Below, piece after piece: positions 16,258-26,000 of a stretch of DNA of 64,000 nt. Each line of letters begins with the position of its first letter. Within the stretch, counting starts at the first letter, position 1. The stretch lies in the NCBI RefSeq assembly GCF_024714475.1, contig NZ_JAMZMI010000001.1:62001-126000 (forward strand), written 5' to 3'. The position numbers and the translations under genes are program-made. The stretch comes from Marinoscillum sp. MHG1-6 (lineage in GTDB: Bacteria; Bacteroidota; Bacteroidia; Cytophagales; Cyclobacteriaceae). Below the pieces are notes generated by a model that was given only the letters and a program-made list of their open reading frames with translations, searched no databases and had not been told where the DNA came from.

Positions 16258-17466
16258 ATGAAGTATCGCCTTTTTAGGATCATACTCATCGCTGCGGGTT
16301 TCACCCCCCTGGCACTTGCTGCGCAGACCAACAACCAAAAGATAACCGGACAGGATGATGGCAGAAATCCTATAACCGTTGCTGTTCCCTTTGTAAGCTT
16401 TGCCCCGGATAGTAGAGGATCAGCTCTCGGAGATGCTGGCGTTGCTTCTAGCCCAGATGTTTACAGTAATTACTGGAACTCCGCAAAACTTGCGTTTATT
16501 GAGAAAGACCTTGGAGTATCCTTTTCCTACTCACCCTGGTTAGGAAAGATTATCAATGACATGTCGTTGAACTACCTGACCTTCTATAAAAGAATTGACA
16601 GAATCCAAAGTTTTGGATTTTCCTTCCGGTATTTTGATCTCGGTGAAATCCAGCTTACAAGTGAGAATGGAGATCCATTAAATATCGAAAATCCATATGA
16701 ATTAGCATTGGACGGTACTTATTCAAGGAAATTGACTGAAAAAATGTCCGTTGGGGTTACGGGGCGATTTATCTGGTCAAACATTGCCGGAAATATCACT
16801 GGAAACACGGATGCAAAAGCCGGTACCAGTGTGGCAGTAGATATTGGGTATTACTACAAACAACCTATTATTTTTTCAGGTACGGATTCAGAACTAGCTT
16901 TCGGAGCTACCCTAAGTAATTTTGGGCAAAAGATCAATTACAGTAACGAGAGCAATGAGGACTTCATCCCTACGACCTTGAGACTGGGATCAGCGTTCAA
17001 ATCCAATCTTGACCCATACAACTCTATCACGCTACTATTAGATTTTAGTAAGCTCCTGGTGCCAACACCTCCAATCTATGAGTTGGATAACAATGGAGAT
17101 CCGGTAATCGATCCGAGTACAGGGGAGTTTGTAATAGCAAAAGGAAAAGATCCAAACAGAACTTTAATGGCAGGCACCTTTGGATCATTTGGTGATGCTC
17201 CTGATGGTTTTGTTGAAGAAATGCAAGAGGTAATGATCTCCGTCGGCGCAGAATACAACTATCAGGATGTCTTTGCGGTTCGTATAGGGTACTTTACAGA
17301 AAGTAAGAACAAAGGAGACCGTAAGTTTTTCACCGCCGGTGTCGGTTTCAAATACCAGGTTTTTGGTGTGGACTTCTCTTATCTAGTACCACAGAAAAAG
17401 GACCACCCTCTTGGCGACACGTTACGTCTTTCTTTCCAGTTTAACATGGACAAAAACGAATCATAG
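16258..17466 (+). CDS. porV: type IX secretion system outer membrane channel protein PorV
   Basis: A 402-residue outer-membrane beta-barrel of the FadL-like PorV family. PorV shuttles cargo from the T9SS translocon to PorU. The signal peptide ends at LALAAQT (about 22). The mature start, NPITVAVPFVSFAPDSRGSA with LGDAGVASSPDVYSNYWNSA, is the hallmark of PorV/PorQ proteins. Repeated amphipathic strands fill the rest, ending GDTLRLSFQFN. The position immediately after porU is the classic arrangement. The M16-like gene follows after 9 bp. Confidence 0.94.
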   Translation: MKYRLFRIILIAAGFTPLALAAQTNNQKITGQDDGRNPITVAVPFVSFAPDSRGSALGDAGVASSPDVYSNYWNSAKLAFIEKDLGVSFSYSPWLGKIINDMSLNYLTFYKRIDRIQSFGFSFRYFDLGEIQLTSENGDPLNIENPYELALDGTYSRKLTEKMSVGVTGRFIWSNIAGNITGNTDAKAGTSVAVDIGYYYKQPIIFSGTDSELAFGATLSNFGQKINYSNESNEDFIPTTLRLGSAFKSNLDPYNSITLLLDFSKLLVPTPPIYELDNNGDPVIDPSTGEFVIAKGKDPNRTLMAGTFGSFGDAPDGFVEEMQEVMISVGAEYNYQDVFAVRIGYFTESKNKGDRKFFTAGVGFKYQVFGVDFSYLVPQKKDHPLGDTLRLSFQFNMDKNES

Positions 17467-17475
17467 TCCGGAACT

Positions 17476-18729
17476 ATGCTCGACAGATCCGTAGCACCAG
17501 CCGCAGAGAAAATATCAAAGCCTAACCTACCCAGTCCAGAGATCATCCCAATCTCGGAGGGAATGGAACTGGTAGTGCTGACACAGCATGATCAACCGGC
17601 AATTATGCTGGATCTGGCCTTTCCTGTTAGCCGCTCCACTGAAAACAACAGCACCATTTATTTGGCTGCTAAAATGCTCATGGAGGGAACCCGAGAAAAA
17701 TCCAGCGCAGAAATTGCTTCTTTTCTGGATTTTCACGGGAGCCATTTAGAAATTCGACCAAGTTTGGACCATGTCCATATAAGGCTTTATTGCCTTAAGA
17801 AATACTTCAACAGCCAGTTGAATTTGATCGTCGAATTGCTCAACGAATCCATCTACCCCGAGCGACAATTTGAAAAGGCTAAAAACATTCGGACCCAACA
17901 AATCAAGCAGCAACATGCCAAGACCAATGCTTTTGCTAGCCTGAAATTCAGAGAAAAGGTATTTGGAGCTCAACATCCTTATGGTAGAATCTCATCCGTT
18001 GAGGAGGTCGTATCCACCACTCACGAAGAAGTGCTGAAGTTCTATCAAAATGGATTACTAACGCAGCCCTCCATATTTCTCGCAGGAGATGTTTCTCAAA
18101 ACGAAATAGAGTTACTCAATGGGGCACTCAAACCTTTACAGTTTTATAACACGGCCAACACTTCCTCGAATAAGACGATTTCCTCTTCAGGAGAGCACAT
18201 AATTTGGGAGAACGCTGTTCAGTGCAGTCTCCGAATGGGAGGTCAGATCATCGATAAGAATCATCCGGATATTCACCTGCTGCATATTACCAACGAACTA
18301 CTTGGTGGTTTCTTCGGGTCGCGGCTGATGAAAAATATCCGGGAAGAAAAGGGACTTACCTATGGGATTCACTCCAGCATTGTGCATCTGAAAGATGGTA
18401 GCTACTGGACGATTGGCACCGATGTTCTCAAGGAAAAAGCTGATCTCGCAGTAAATGAGATAAAAAAAGAGATTCAGACACTAGCTACCACCTCACCTTC
18501 CGAGGAAGAATTAGCCACACTCAAAAGCTATTTACAGGGAAAATGGCTGATGTCCTTTGATAATTGTTTCAACTCGATGCAGCACATTGTGCAAAACAAC
18601 CTGGCTGGATTAGACCAACAATATTGGATTGGATTCCTCAACCAACTGGAATCCTGCACCGCTAAGGACATTCGTCAAACAGCAGCGAAATACTTTAATA
18701 AAGACCTTATTGAGGTAATTGTGGGTTAA
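17476..18729 (+). CDS. M16 peptidase-like protein lacking the zinc motif
   Basis: A 417-residue protein with the two-lobed M16 (insulinase/processing peptidase) fold: N-lobe to about 200 (PYGRISSVEEV), then a second lobe with GGFFGSRLMKNIREEKGLTYG (about 275-295). The HxxEH zinc motif, expected around residues 56-62, is replaced by YLAAKMLMEGT, so it should be catalytically inactive. Inactive M16 proteins usually pair with an active partner, but no active subunit is adjacent. There is no signal peptide. It lies 9 bp after porV, suggesting cotranscription with the T9SS genes. Its stop interlocks with that of the WG-repeat gene in one TTAA (18726-18729). Confidence 0.83.
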   Translation: MLDRSVAPAAEKISKPNLPSPEIIPISEGMELVVLTQHDQPAIMLDLAFPVSRSTENNSTIYLAAKMLMEGTREKSSAEIASFLDFHGSHLEIRPSLDHVHIRLYCLKKYFNSQLNLIVELLNESIYPERQFEKAKNIRTQQIKQQHAKTNAFASLKFREKVFGAQHPYGRISSVEEVVSTTHEEVLKFYQNGLLTQPSIFLAGDVSQNEIELLNGALKPLQFYNTANTSSNKTISSSGEHIIWENAVQCSLRMGGQIIDKNHPDIHLLHITNELLGGFFGSRLMKNIREEKGLTYGIHSSIVHLKDGSYWTIGTDVLKEKADLAVNEIKKEIQTLATTSPSEEELATLKSYLQGKWLMSFDNCFNSMQHIVQNNLAGLDQQYWIGFLNQLESCTAKDIRQTAAKYFNKDLIEVIVG

Positions 18730-20879
18730 TAAAGTTGATGCTCGAGCAGTAAGACCTGATCGCCTGAGACTTCGATTCTATCATACTTAAAAGGAGTGAC
18801 TGTATAGCCATCGTAAGTCATAATTCCTTTTTTTCCTGACTTTTGGACAATCACCTGATCATTCCCCACATCTTCGATACTTTCAAAAAGGGGTGATAGT
18901 ATTATTTCAGCATCCATGTTGGCCATCCCGTATCGGCCATATTGATCCTCCAAAATGTAGTTACCGGTAGCTTGTCTCGATATATTATTCCATTCCATTT
19001 TCAGGACTTCTCGCCCATCCTTGTCGATAATCCCGTACTTCGAGCCCCTTCTGACAATCGCTTTGCCGTTTTTAAAGGCGCTTACTTCATTGTAAAAGGG
19101 CTGTACTTTGAGCAATTCCTGCTTGTCCACAAAACCCCATTTACCAATCAACGAAACCGCCGCTCGTCCTTCTGAAAAACATTGAGCCCCATCGTATCGG
19201 TTGACAATCAATAAGCGTCCCTCAGAATCTACTAAACCAAACTTTTGATCCTTTCGGATCAAAAAGAAATCCTCTGAGAAACCATAAACCTCCTGAATTC
19301 CAGCCTGAAAATTAAAGACCTGTTCCCCTTCCTGATCTTGTACAGAAGCAAATCCATCGGAGTATAAAGCGAAATAATCTCCTATAGGTTGAATGCTGTC
19401 ATAAACCGGATAAAAAATATTTTGATCCGAGAAAATGGCCCCCACTTTTCCTTCATTTTCAAGTCGAAGCACTTTATCTCCGGAAACATCAGAAGCAGTA
19501 ACGTAAACGTGCTTTCCACTGGCATTGAAGATATGAGCTGCTCTTCCTTTATAAGCCACATAATACCTGCCATGGCATTCTATGCGATCATATTCTGGCA
19601 GAATAGGATATTCACCTTCAAAATTGGCAACTCCCCATTTCCCAACATATTGAGCAGCAAACTGGTCCTCACTCAGTCCGGCCTTTATACTATCAAACTT
19701 AAATTCAATTTGTTTTTGACCGGTGAAATTCATCCAGCCCCAATACTTGTGCCTGCGAACTCCAACCATTCGCTTTTGGCTGCCCATTACCTGATCAAGG
19801 GGATGCGTGTTGAGCTTGCGACCAAAGAAATTGTAAACATCCCATTTGTCTTTTTCCTGGACATAGAAGTAGGAACTATCCAGAAAAACACTGTCTTTTC
19901 CTGATACAAGAGTCTCTGATTTATGATTGAAGACCGCCCACTTCAGGTTACTTTGATTCTGCATCAACAGCACATTACCCTTACTGTCTGCCAGACGGAA
20001 TTCATTGAATCCTGCAAACTTCATGGCTTCTGCCGAAAGCAAATGTTCATGACCATTCAAATAGGCCGTCCATGACCCATTTGAGTTTCGAGTAAGTGAA
20101 TCACAGCTTACCTCCCAGGAGTCATCTGCCCCTTCAATTTTCCAGGTTTGAAATGGGCGTGCATTCTGAGCATCAATATGCTTAAAAGCCACCTTGTGGA
20201 TCAATTGACCATCAAGAGACACCAAACCGTAACGACCTTCTTTCTTCAAAAGAACCCCTTCAGGCACTCTACTGACTTCATCGACCCAAAAATCTAAAAC
20301 GGGCACCCCGTCGAAAGAGAATAATTTCTGTTTTTGACTAAGCCGCGCAATATACATTGTACCCATGGTGTCCACATCATGGAATTCTCTGGGCACCACT
20401 GCATGTCCTTCATCGTTCAACACACCGTAGAAAACTGAGCGATCACGATATTCAGAAACCTTTAATGACTTATCGGATAGCCTGTCAATAGAAAAGTATT
20501 CGAAATTGACCGTGACCTTGCCATCCTTGTCAATTAAGCCATGGAATAGATGGTTTGAAAGCCTCCCTTTAATAGCTGCCTTTACATGCGTTTCATCAAA
20601 AGGAACCAATATGGTGAACTGGGGTGAAGTAAGCTTTTTATTCTTAACCGATATTAGTCCCCATCCTTCTCCTTCTTTATAGCCAATTAACTCACCATGC
20701 ACAGTGGTTTGTTGATTGGACCAGCCAATTGCGTCATATACAGGAGGGATAAGAACTTGTCCCTGATCATCTGCCAATCCTTCGAGCGAACCAGAACGAA
20801 TCACCTGAAAAGCCTCAGCACTCAAGAGCGAGACTATAAAACTTAATAATATGGATGTGATAAATAACCTGTGAAGCAT
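18726..20879 (-). CDS. WG-repeat protein
   Basis: A 717-residue exported protein with a signal peptide at residues 1-23 (ending LLSAEAF). It is built almost wholly from WG-type beta repeats of about 25-50 residues, for example KWGVANFEGEY, KWGFVDKQEL, KYGIIDKDGRE and RYGMANMDAE. WG-repeat proteins are predicted to form extracytoplasmic beta-propeller-like or elongated folds; their molecular role is unknown. It ends against the M16-like gene and lies 14 bp downstream of hemA on the same strand. Confidence 0.85.
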   Translation of the reverse strand: MLHRLFITSILLSFIVSLLSAEAFQVIRSGSLEGLADDQGQVLIPPVYDAIGWSNQQTTVHGELIGYKEGEGWGLISVKNKKLTSPQFTILVPFDETHVKAAIKGRLSNHLFHGLIDKDGKVTVNFEYFSIDRLSDKSLKVSEYRDRSVFYGVLNDEGHAVVPREFHDVDTMGTMYIARLSQKQKLFSFDGVPVLDFWVDEVSRVPEGVLLKKEGRYGLVSLDGQLIHKVAFKHIDAQNARPFQTWKIEGADDSWEVSCDSLTRNSNGSWTAYLNGHEHLLSAEAMKFAGFNEFRLADSKGNVLLMQNQSNLKWAVFNHKSETLVSGKDSVFLDSSYFYVQEKDKWDVYNFFGRKLNTHPLDQVMGSQKRMVGVRRHKYWGWMNFTGQKQIEFKFDSIKAGLSEDQFAAQYVGKWGVANFEGEYPILPEYDRIECHGRYYVAYKGRAAHIFNASGKHVYVTASDVSGDKVLRLENEGKVGAIFSDQNIFYPVYDSIQPIGDYFALYSDGFASVQDQEGEQVFNFQAGIQEVYGFSEDFFLIRKDQKFGLVDSEGRLLIVNRYDGAQCFSEGRAAVSLIGKWGFVDKQELLKVQPFYNEVSAFKNGKAIVRRGSKYGIIDKDGREVLKMEWNNISRQATGNYILEDQYGRYGMANMDAEIILSPLFESIEDVGNDQVIVQKSGKKGIMTYDGYTVTPFKYDRIEVSGDQVLLLEHQLY

Positions 20880-20893
20880 AGGAGATCGACCGG

Positions 20894-22147
20894 TTAACGC
20901 GCGGTCTTTCCGCTAGATTCTTTTTCCAGGTTGAAAAGATCATTGAGAACTTCTACGAGAGTTTCTGCCTCGCCCCGCTTACATGCGGCCTTCAACTGAA
21001 GCACCGGAAGTTTCATTACTTTTTGAATAATACCCTTGGTGGCCTTATCCAGAACTTCAACTTCCTTGTCCGATAAACCTGAAAGGTATCTTGACATCTC
21101 TTCTTTGCGAATTTCTTCGAGGGCATTTTTGAGCTTTTTGATCGTAGGGGAAACTTCCATTTCCTGAGCCCAATTTTGTAATTCACCCAGAGACTCTTCA
21201 ATTATTGTAATAACAGAAGGAAGGGCTTTTTGTCTTCTTTCCAAAGCCTTGCACGCTCGCTGCTCCAACTGATCAACATTGTAAAGAACTACACCCTGTG
21301 ACTCGACACTATCGTCAATACTACGAGGCACTGATAAGTCGATCATTAACTTCGGCAGGTGGTGCTCCGCTAATGTTTCACTAGTGATGATTGGATGTTC
21401 TGCATGAATCGCCGATACCACCACATTAGCTTTATTAATTTCCTGTTGAAGATTATCAAACTCACCAACAACATAACCCAATTGAGTGGCTAATGCTTCA
21501 GCTTTGCTTCTTGTTCGGTTAAGAACACGAACCTCCGCTTCTACGCCCTTGAGATTTTCCGCTACTGTTTGGCCAATCTCTCCCAAGCCTAAAATCAGAA
21601 TGGTGGGGCTTGAAAAAGCTCCAATATAATTTTTAATTAGATCAGCAGAAACAGAAGCTGTCGAAGCTGTTCCATCTCTCAATTCCGTCTCTTGTACAAC
21701 GCGCTTGTTTGTATAAAAAATGGAGTGTAGTAAGCGATGCAAAAATGGACCCGCCATATTTTCATCAGCTGACCACTGATATGCAGACTTTACCTGGTTA
21801 GTAATTTGCATATCTCCAAGCACCATTGAGTCCACCCCGAGGGCCACCTCATACAAATGCCTGATTGCCTCCTCACCCTCCATGTCATCAAAATGATTAG
21901 CAGAAGGTTCTTTCAAACCATGATGGATGTCCATCAAAGTGCAGAGTTGCAGTTTCAGTCGCTCATCAGAAGTGTAATAAATTTCCGTTCGGTTACAGGT
22001 AGAAAGCACTAACATCTCGTTGAGACCAAGTACCTCCTGGGCCCGACGCATAAAGGCTTTGGCTGAATCTTCTGTGAACGTCACTTGCTCACGAAGTTCA
22101 AGACTCGCCGTTTTATACGAAATTCCTATGGATTTAAAACTCTTCAA
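20894..22147 (-). CDS. hemA: glutamyl-tRNA reductase
   Basis: Reduces Glu-tRNA(Glu) to glutamate-1-semialdehyde with NADPH, the first step of C5 haem synthesis. The catalytic Cys is in LSTCNRTEIYY, the NADP-binding Rossmann motif is GLGEIGQTVAENL, and the C-terminal dimerisation helix (LQLKAACKRGEAE) is present. I place the start at TTG 22145-22147, giving KSFKSIGISYKTASLELRE at the N-terminus as in the family. A Bacteroidota -7 motif (22170-22177) lies between this and the further ATG at 22199-22201, which would add 18 unusual residues. The other haem genes are not adjacent. Confidence 0.93.
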   Translation of the reverse strand: MKSFKSIGISYKTASLELREQVTFTEDSAKAFMRRAQEVLGLNEMLVLSTCNRTEIYYTSDERLKLQLCTLMDIHHGLKEPSANHFDDMEGEEAIRHLYEVALGVDSMVLGDMQITNQVKSAYQWSADENMAGPFLHRLLHSIFYTNKRVVQETELRDGTASTASVSADLIKNYIGAFSSPTILILGLGEIGQTVAENLKGVEAEVRVLNRTRSKAEALATQLGYVVGEFDNLQQEINKANVVVSAIHAEHPIITSETLAEHHLPKLMIDLSVPRSIDDSVESQGVVLYNVDQLEQRACKALERRQKALPSVITIIEESLGELQNWAQEMEVSPTIKKLKNALEEIRKEEMSRYLSGLSDKEVEVLDKATKGIIQKVMKLPVLQLKAACKRGEAETLVEVLNDLFNLEKESSGKTAR

Positions 22148-22169
22148 TGTTACCTTTAAAAGATGTTTG

Positions 22170-22177
22170 CAAAAATA
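22170..22177 (-). promoter_or_regulatory. candidate -7 element for hemA
   Basis: TATTTTTG on the minus strand matches TAnnTTTG. Transcription from it would begin downstream of the ATG at 22199-22201 and so favours the TTG start of hemA at 22147. No clear -33 element is present. Confidence 0.35.
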
Positions 22178-22234
22178 TAACAGGCTCTCCTTAAATAACA
22201 TGGAGAAGGCTCATTATTTGACCTGACGTTTATC

Positions 22235-23017
22235 ATGAAACACATAAAAAGTTGGCTCATTGCGCACTTTGGGCTTTCCAGAGGTGAAATGAACGGCATG
22301 TTTGTTTTGCTTTTCATTATACTTTCCATTGCCATTTTACCTCGAATTTATATACACCGCTATGCATCCACTCCGTTAATTCCTCCGTCTGAGAGAGAGG
22401 AATTTCTTTCCTGGGCTCATAAAATTGAACAGTCGATTCAAAGAAAAACCTTTCCCATACAGCAAAAGAACAAAGAATACGATAAGAAAATTTTAGCCAG
22501 CTATAAGAAAACCGAATATCGCGACGAAGATAATCGGGCAAACAAGCGCCTCAGCGAAGTCAGCAACTCATATGAATCTGAGCGTGATTCATACACGCAG
22601 GCAACGATCGAAATGAAATCATTCGACTTAAATGTTGCCACATCGGAAGAGTTGATGAGAATTAAAGGGGTCGGTCCGGTATTATCAGAGCGAATTGTAA
22701 AATACAGGAATCGTTTGGGTGGCTTTAACCAGCCAGATCAACTCTATGAAGTCTACGGACTCAAGCACGAGGTCGCAGATTCTATCAAAAAATGGACTTA
22801 TATCAGGGGAAAGGTTACTCCAACCATTCCATTAAATGCGGATAGTATAAAACATATTATGACCCATCCATATATCAATTATTCACTTGCGAAGCACATT
22901 TTTAATTACCGAAAGGTTCATGGAAGATACAAGGACATTGAAGAGCTCTTGTCACTTAAGTTGATGACGGATAGCCTCTATCAAAAATTATATCCTTATC
23001 TTTCTCTTGAGGACTAA
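22235..23017 (+). CDS. membrane-anchored helix-hairpin-helix DNA-binding protein
   Basis: A 260-residue protein with one N-terminal transmembrane helix (about 19-38), a charged linker (about 45-125) and C-terminal helix-hairpin-helix units. The first unit (FDLNVATSEELMRIKGVGPVLSERIV with KYRNRLGGF, about 129-165) is ComEA-like. A second, weaker HhH-like unit lies at about 200-245 (LAKHIFNYRKVHGRYKDIEELL). ComEA proteins bind DNA non-specifically at the cell envelope. Here the order (anchor, linker, tandem HhH) suggests DNA held at the membrane. Nine bp separate it from the giant helicase. The domain call is secure; a role in DNA uptake is only possible. Confidence 0.85.
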   Translation: MKHIKSWLIAHFGLSRGEMNGMFVLLFIILSIAILPRIYIHRYASTPLIPPSEREEFLSWAHKIEQSIQRKTFPIQQKNKEYDKKILASYKKTEYRDEDNRANKRLSEVSNSYESERDSYTQATIEMKSFDLNVATSEELMRIKGVGPVLSERIVKYRNRLGGFNQPDQLYEVYGLKHEVADSIKKWTYIRGKVTPTIPLNADSIKHIMTHPYINYSLAKHIFNYRKVHGRYKDIEELLSLKLMTDSLYQKLYPYLSLED

Positions 23018-23026
23018 AAAGGTGTA

Positions 23027-26000
23027 ATGGAGAAAGTTTTGCAATCTTATTTGAGAAGGCTCACTAACCTTTCCAGCAATAACCGGTCACTACTATTTCT
23101 ACGCTTAATCTCAGATCAATCCATTGATCTTCATGCGTTTGATCATGCGATAAATGATGTCAGCTTTAACATTATCGAGCAACTGATTGCTAAAAAGCGA
23201 AGCATCCCTCTGGTACAACAAATCGATACCCATGATGGAAGTGGAAATCAGCTGGCCGAGCGATTAAAAAAAATTGACAGAATTGAAAAGTTCATTTTCC
23301 AGGAGCGAGGAGCGAGGGACCTTTATGTAGGATGGCCATTTATTAGAGGAAAATTTGTGGATGACACCCTGGTACGTGCGCCTCTAATTTTTTTTCCGGT
23401 CACTCTTTCTCTGTCAAAAAACCAATGGTCATTACAGCTTCGAGACCAGGTAAACATCACTTTCAACAAGACATTTCTGCTGGCCTATGCCCATTACAAT
23501 CAAGTGCCCGTAGATGAGGAATTGGTGGAAACCATATTGTCAGACCTTGATGATGATGCGACTGTCTTCAGAACAAAACTGTACCAAATACTCAAGCAAA
23601 GTCAACTGGAAATAAATTTTAATCAGGACAACTTCGTTGACAAACTGAGCTCTTTTAGAAACTACAAAAAGGCCGAACTTAATAAAGAGGAGAAGACAGG
23701 AAAGCTAAAATTATATCCTGAGGCGGTGCTGGGTATTTTTCCCCAGGCAGGATCATACCTGGTACCTGACTACCTAAAATTACTTGCAAGCCCCGTAGAG
23801 CAAAGTTTAGCTGATTTCTTTACTTCCAGGAGAAAAGAAAACCCTGAAGCCGAGAGCAAAACAAAATTTTCCGACAAGGTAAAAGAAGAAAATACCTTTA
23901 CGCCGTTTGATTGCGATGCCTCACAAGAAAGAGCATTGAGATTGGTGAAAAATGGAAATTCCATGGTGATCCAGGGGCCTCCGGGAACCGGAAAATCTCA
24001 ATTGATTTGTAATCTCATTTCCGACTACATAGCCCGAGGAAAGAATGTTCTTTTAATCAGCCAGAAAAAAGCTGCACTTGATGTTGTCTTCAACAGGCTT
24101 AAGAGCAAGGAACTGCATGATTTTGTGGGCCTGGTTCATGATTTCAAAAACGATCGAAAAAGTATCTTTGATCAGGTAGCACGTCAAATTGACAATATTG
24201 ATGCCTACAAACAAAAAAACAATGGACTGGATGCGATCTACCTCGAAAGAACCTTTCAGCAGTCCAGTCGAAAAATTGATCAGACAGTAGAAGAGCTGGA
24301 TGAATACAAGCGGGCTCTTTTCGATGAAGCTGAATCAGGTAAATCCATTAAGGAACTCTACCTTATTTCTGACCCTAATGAGCAGCACATCTCACTCAAT
24401 CAGGATTATCGGCAGTTCCATTACCAGGAGGTTCCAGGCATAATTCAAAAATTCAGACAATACCTGGATTATCATACCAAATTCTCTGATCATTCATTTT
24501 TTAATAACCGCCCCAATTATTCCCACTTCACCGCGGGTGACCTCAGCAAAATAAAAGACATCATCACCCAGGCCGGAGATTTTCAGGAAAAGCTTAAGAA
24601 AGAATCAGCCTCATTTCTTACGAGCCCAATGGACTATGAGACCTGTCTGCACTTTTTGACTCAAAGAGAAAATCTGGAGCAGCTCATTACCAATCTGGAC
24701 AACGAAACAGTATTCAAATACTTTCAACTCATGCAGGAGCATGAGACGGAGAGGCCACCCTGGCTGACAGATCAGGAACGTATCATGATGAACTGCTTTA
24801 AGGGTTCAGGTGTGGAGACTTCACTTCCGGCGCGCGATTTGGGACGATTTCAGGAATCACTGGAGCACGCCATAAAAGCCAGAAAAAACATTTTTAGTTG
24901 GGTCAAATGGAAGCTTTTCTCGAAAGACAAAATCTTTATCACCCGGATCCTGATTACCAATAGACTTAAGAGTGATCGGCAGGGGTTTGAGGTACTACTC
25001 GACCGCATTGACAACCGGTTAAACTTTGAACACCTCTTTTCAGAAATACAGGAAAGAAAGTGGCTGATCGATTTTCCTAAGTCATTCAGGATCATCGACA
25101 TACAAAACTGGTTTTTTTATCAAAAACTGGCCTTCAGATCTAATGACATCGCCCATGGGATCAGGACGCTCTCAGACTTTGCACCCAGCAAAGAACATGC
25201 ACGAGCATCATATGTCAGCTTACTCAAAAAGCTTGGTAATTTCCTGGATCAGGTGCCTACGCAGCAAAAGCTCTGGAGCCGATATCTCAATGAAAAACAA
25301 ATCCGTCAATTGATGCTCGGAAAGGTCTCTGCTCAAGAGATCAATAAAGAACTTACCAGCTCCTTTGACTCACTGGTCGAGTATGATAAGATTAAGTCCT
25401 CTATGTCCTCCTCAGAGATTAAAATCATTGAAAACCTAATTTCGACCTGTGAAGGCCCCGAAGAGATCATTGAAGTTCTACAAAATAGCATTGCCTTAGC
25501 CTGGATCGACCACATCGAAGCTAAATTCCCTATTCTCAGGGCTGTTTCTTCTTTAAAAATGAACCACTTGTCTCAGGAATTGCAGGAATCCGTCCGGGAG
25601 AAAAAAGAAGTCAGTGAAGAGATCCTGCTATTGAAGGCCAGAGAACGCACTTACCATGAGGTGGAGTTCAACCGCCAAAATAACATGGTGACCTATCGCG
25701 AGCTTTACCACCAGGTAACCAAAAAAAGAAAAGTATGGCCTATCAGGAAAGTGATCCATGAGTACAAGGAGGAGCTATTTGCACTTCTTCCCTGCTGGAT
25801 GGCTTCTCCTGAATCCGCATCGGCCATTTTCCCAATGGAGGAGATTTTCGATATCATCATATTTGATGAAGCCTCCCAGTGCTTTGCTGAACGGGGTATC
25901 CCCGGCATGTACCGTGGCAAGCAAGTGGTCATAGCCGGAGATGACAAGCAACTTCAACCCAACGACCTTTACCGGGTAAGATGGGAGGATGAAGACCTGA

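Noticed and set aside
19389-19904. 171-codon frame antisense to the WG-repeat gene
   Set aside because: No domain, and fully covered by repeats that are clearly coding on the other strand.
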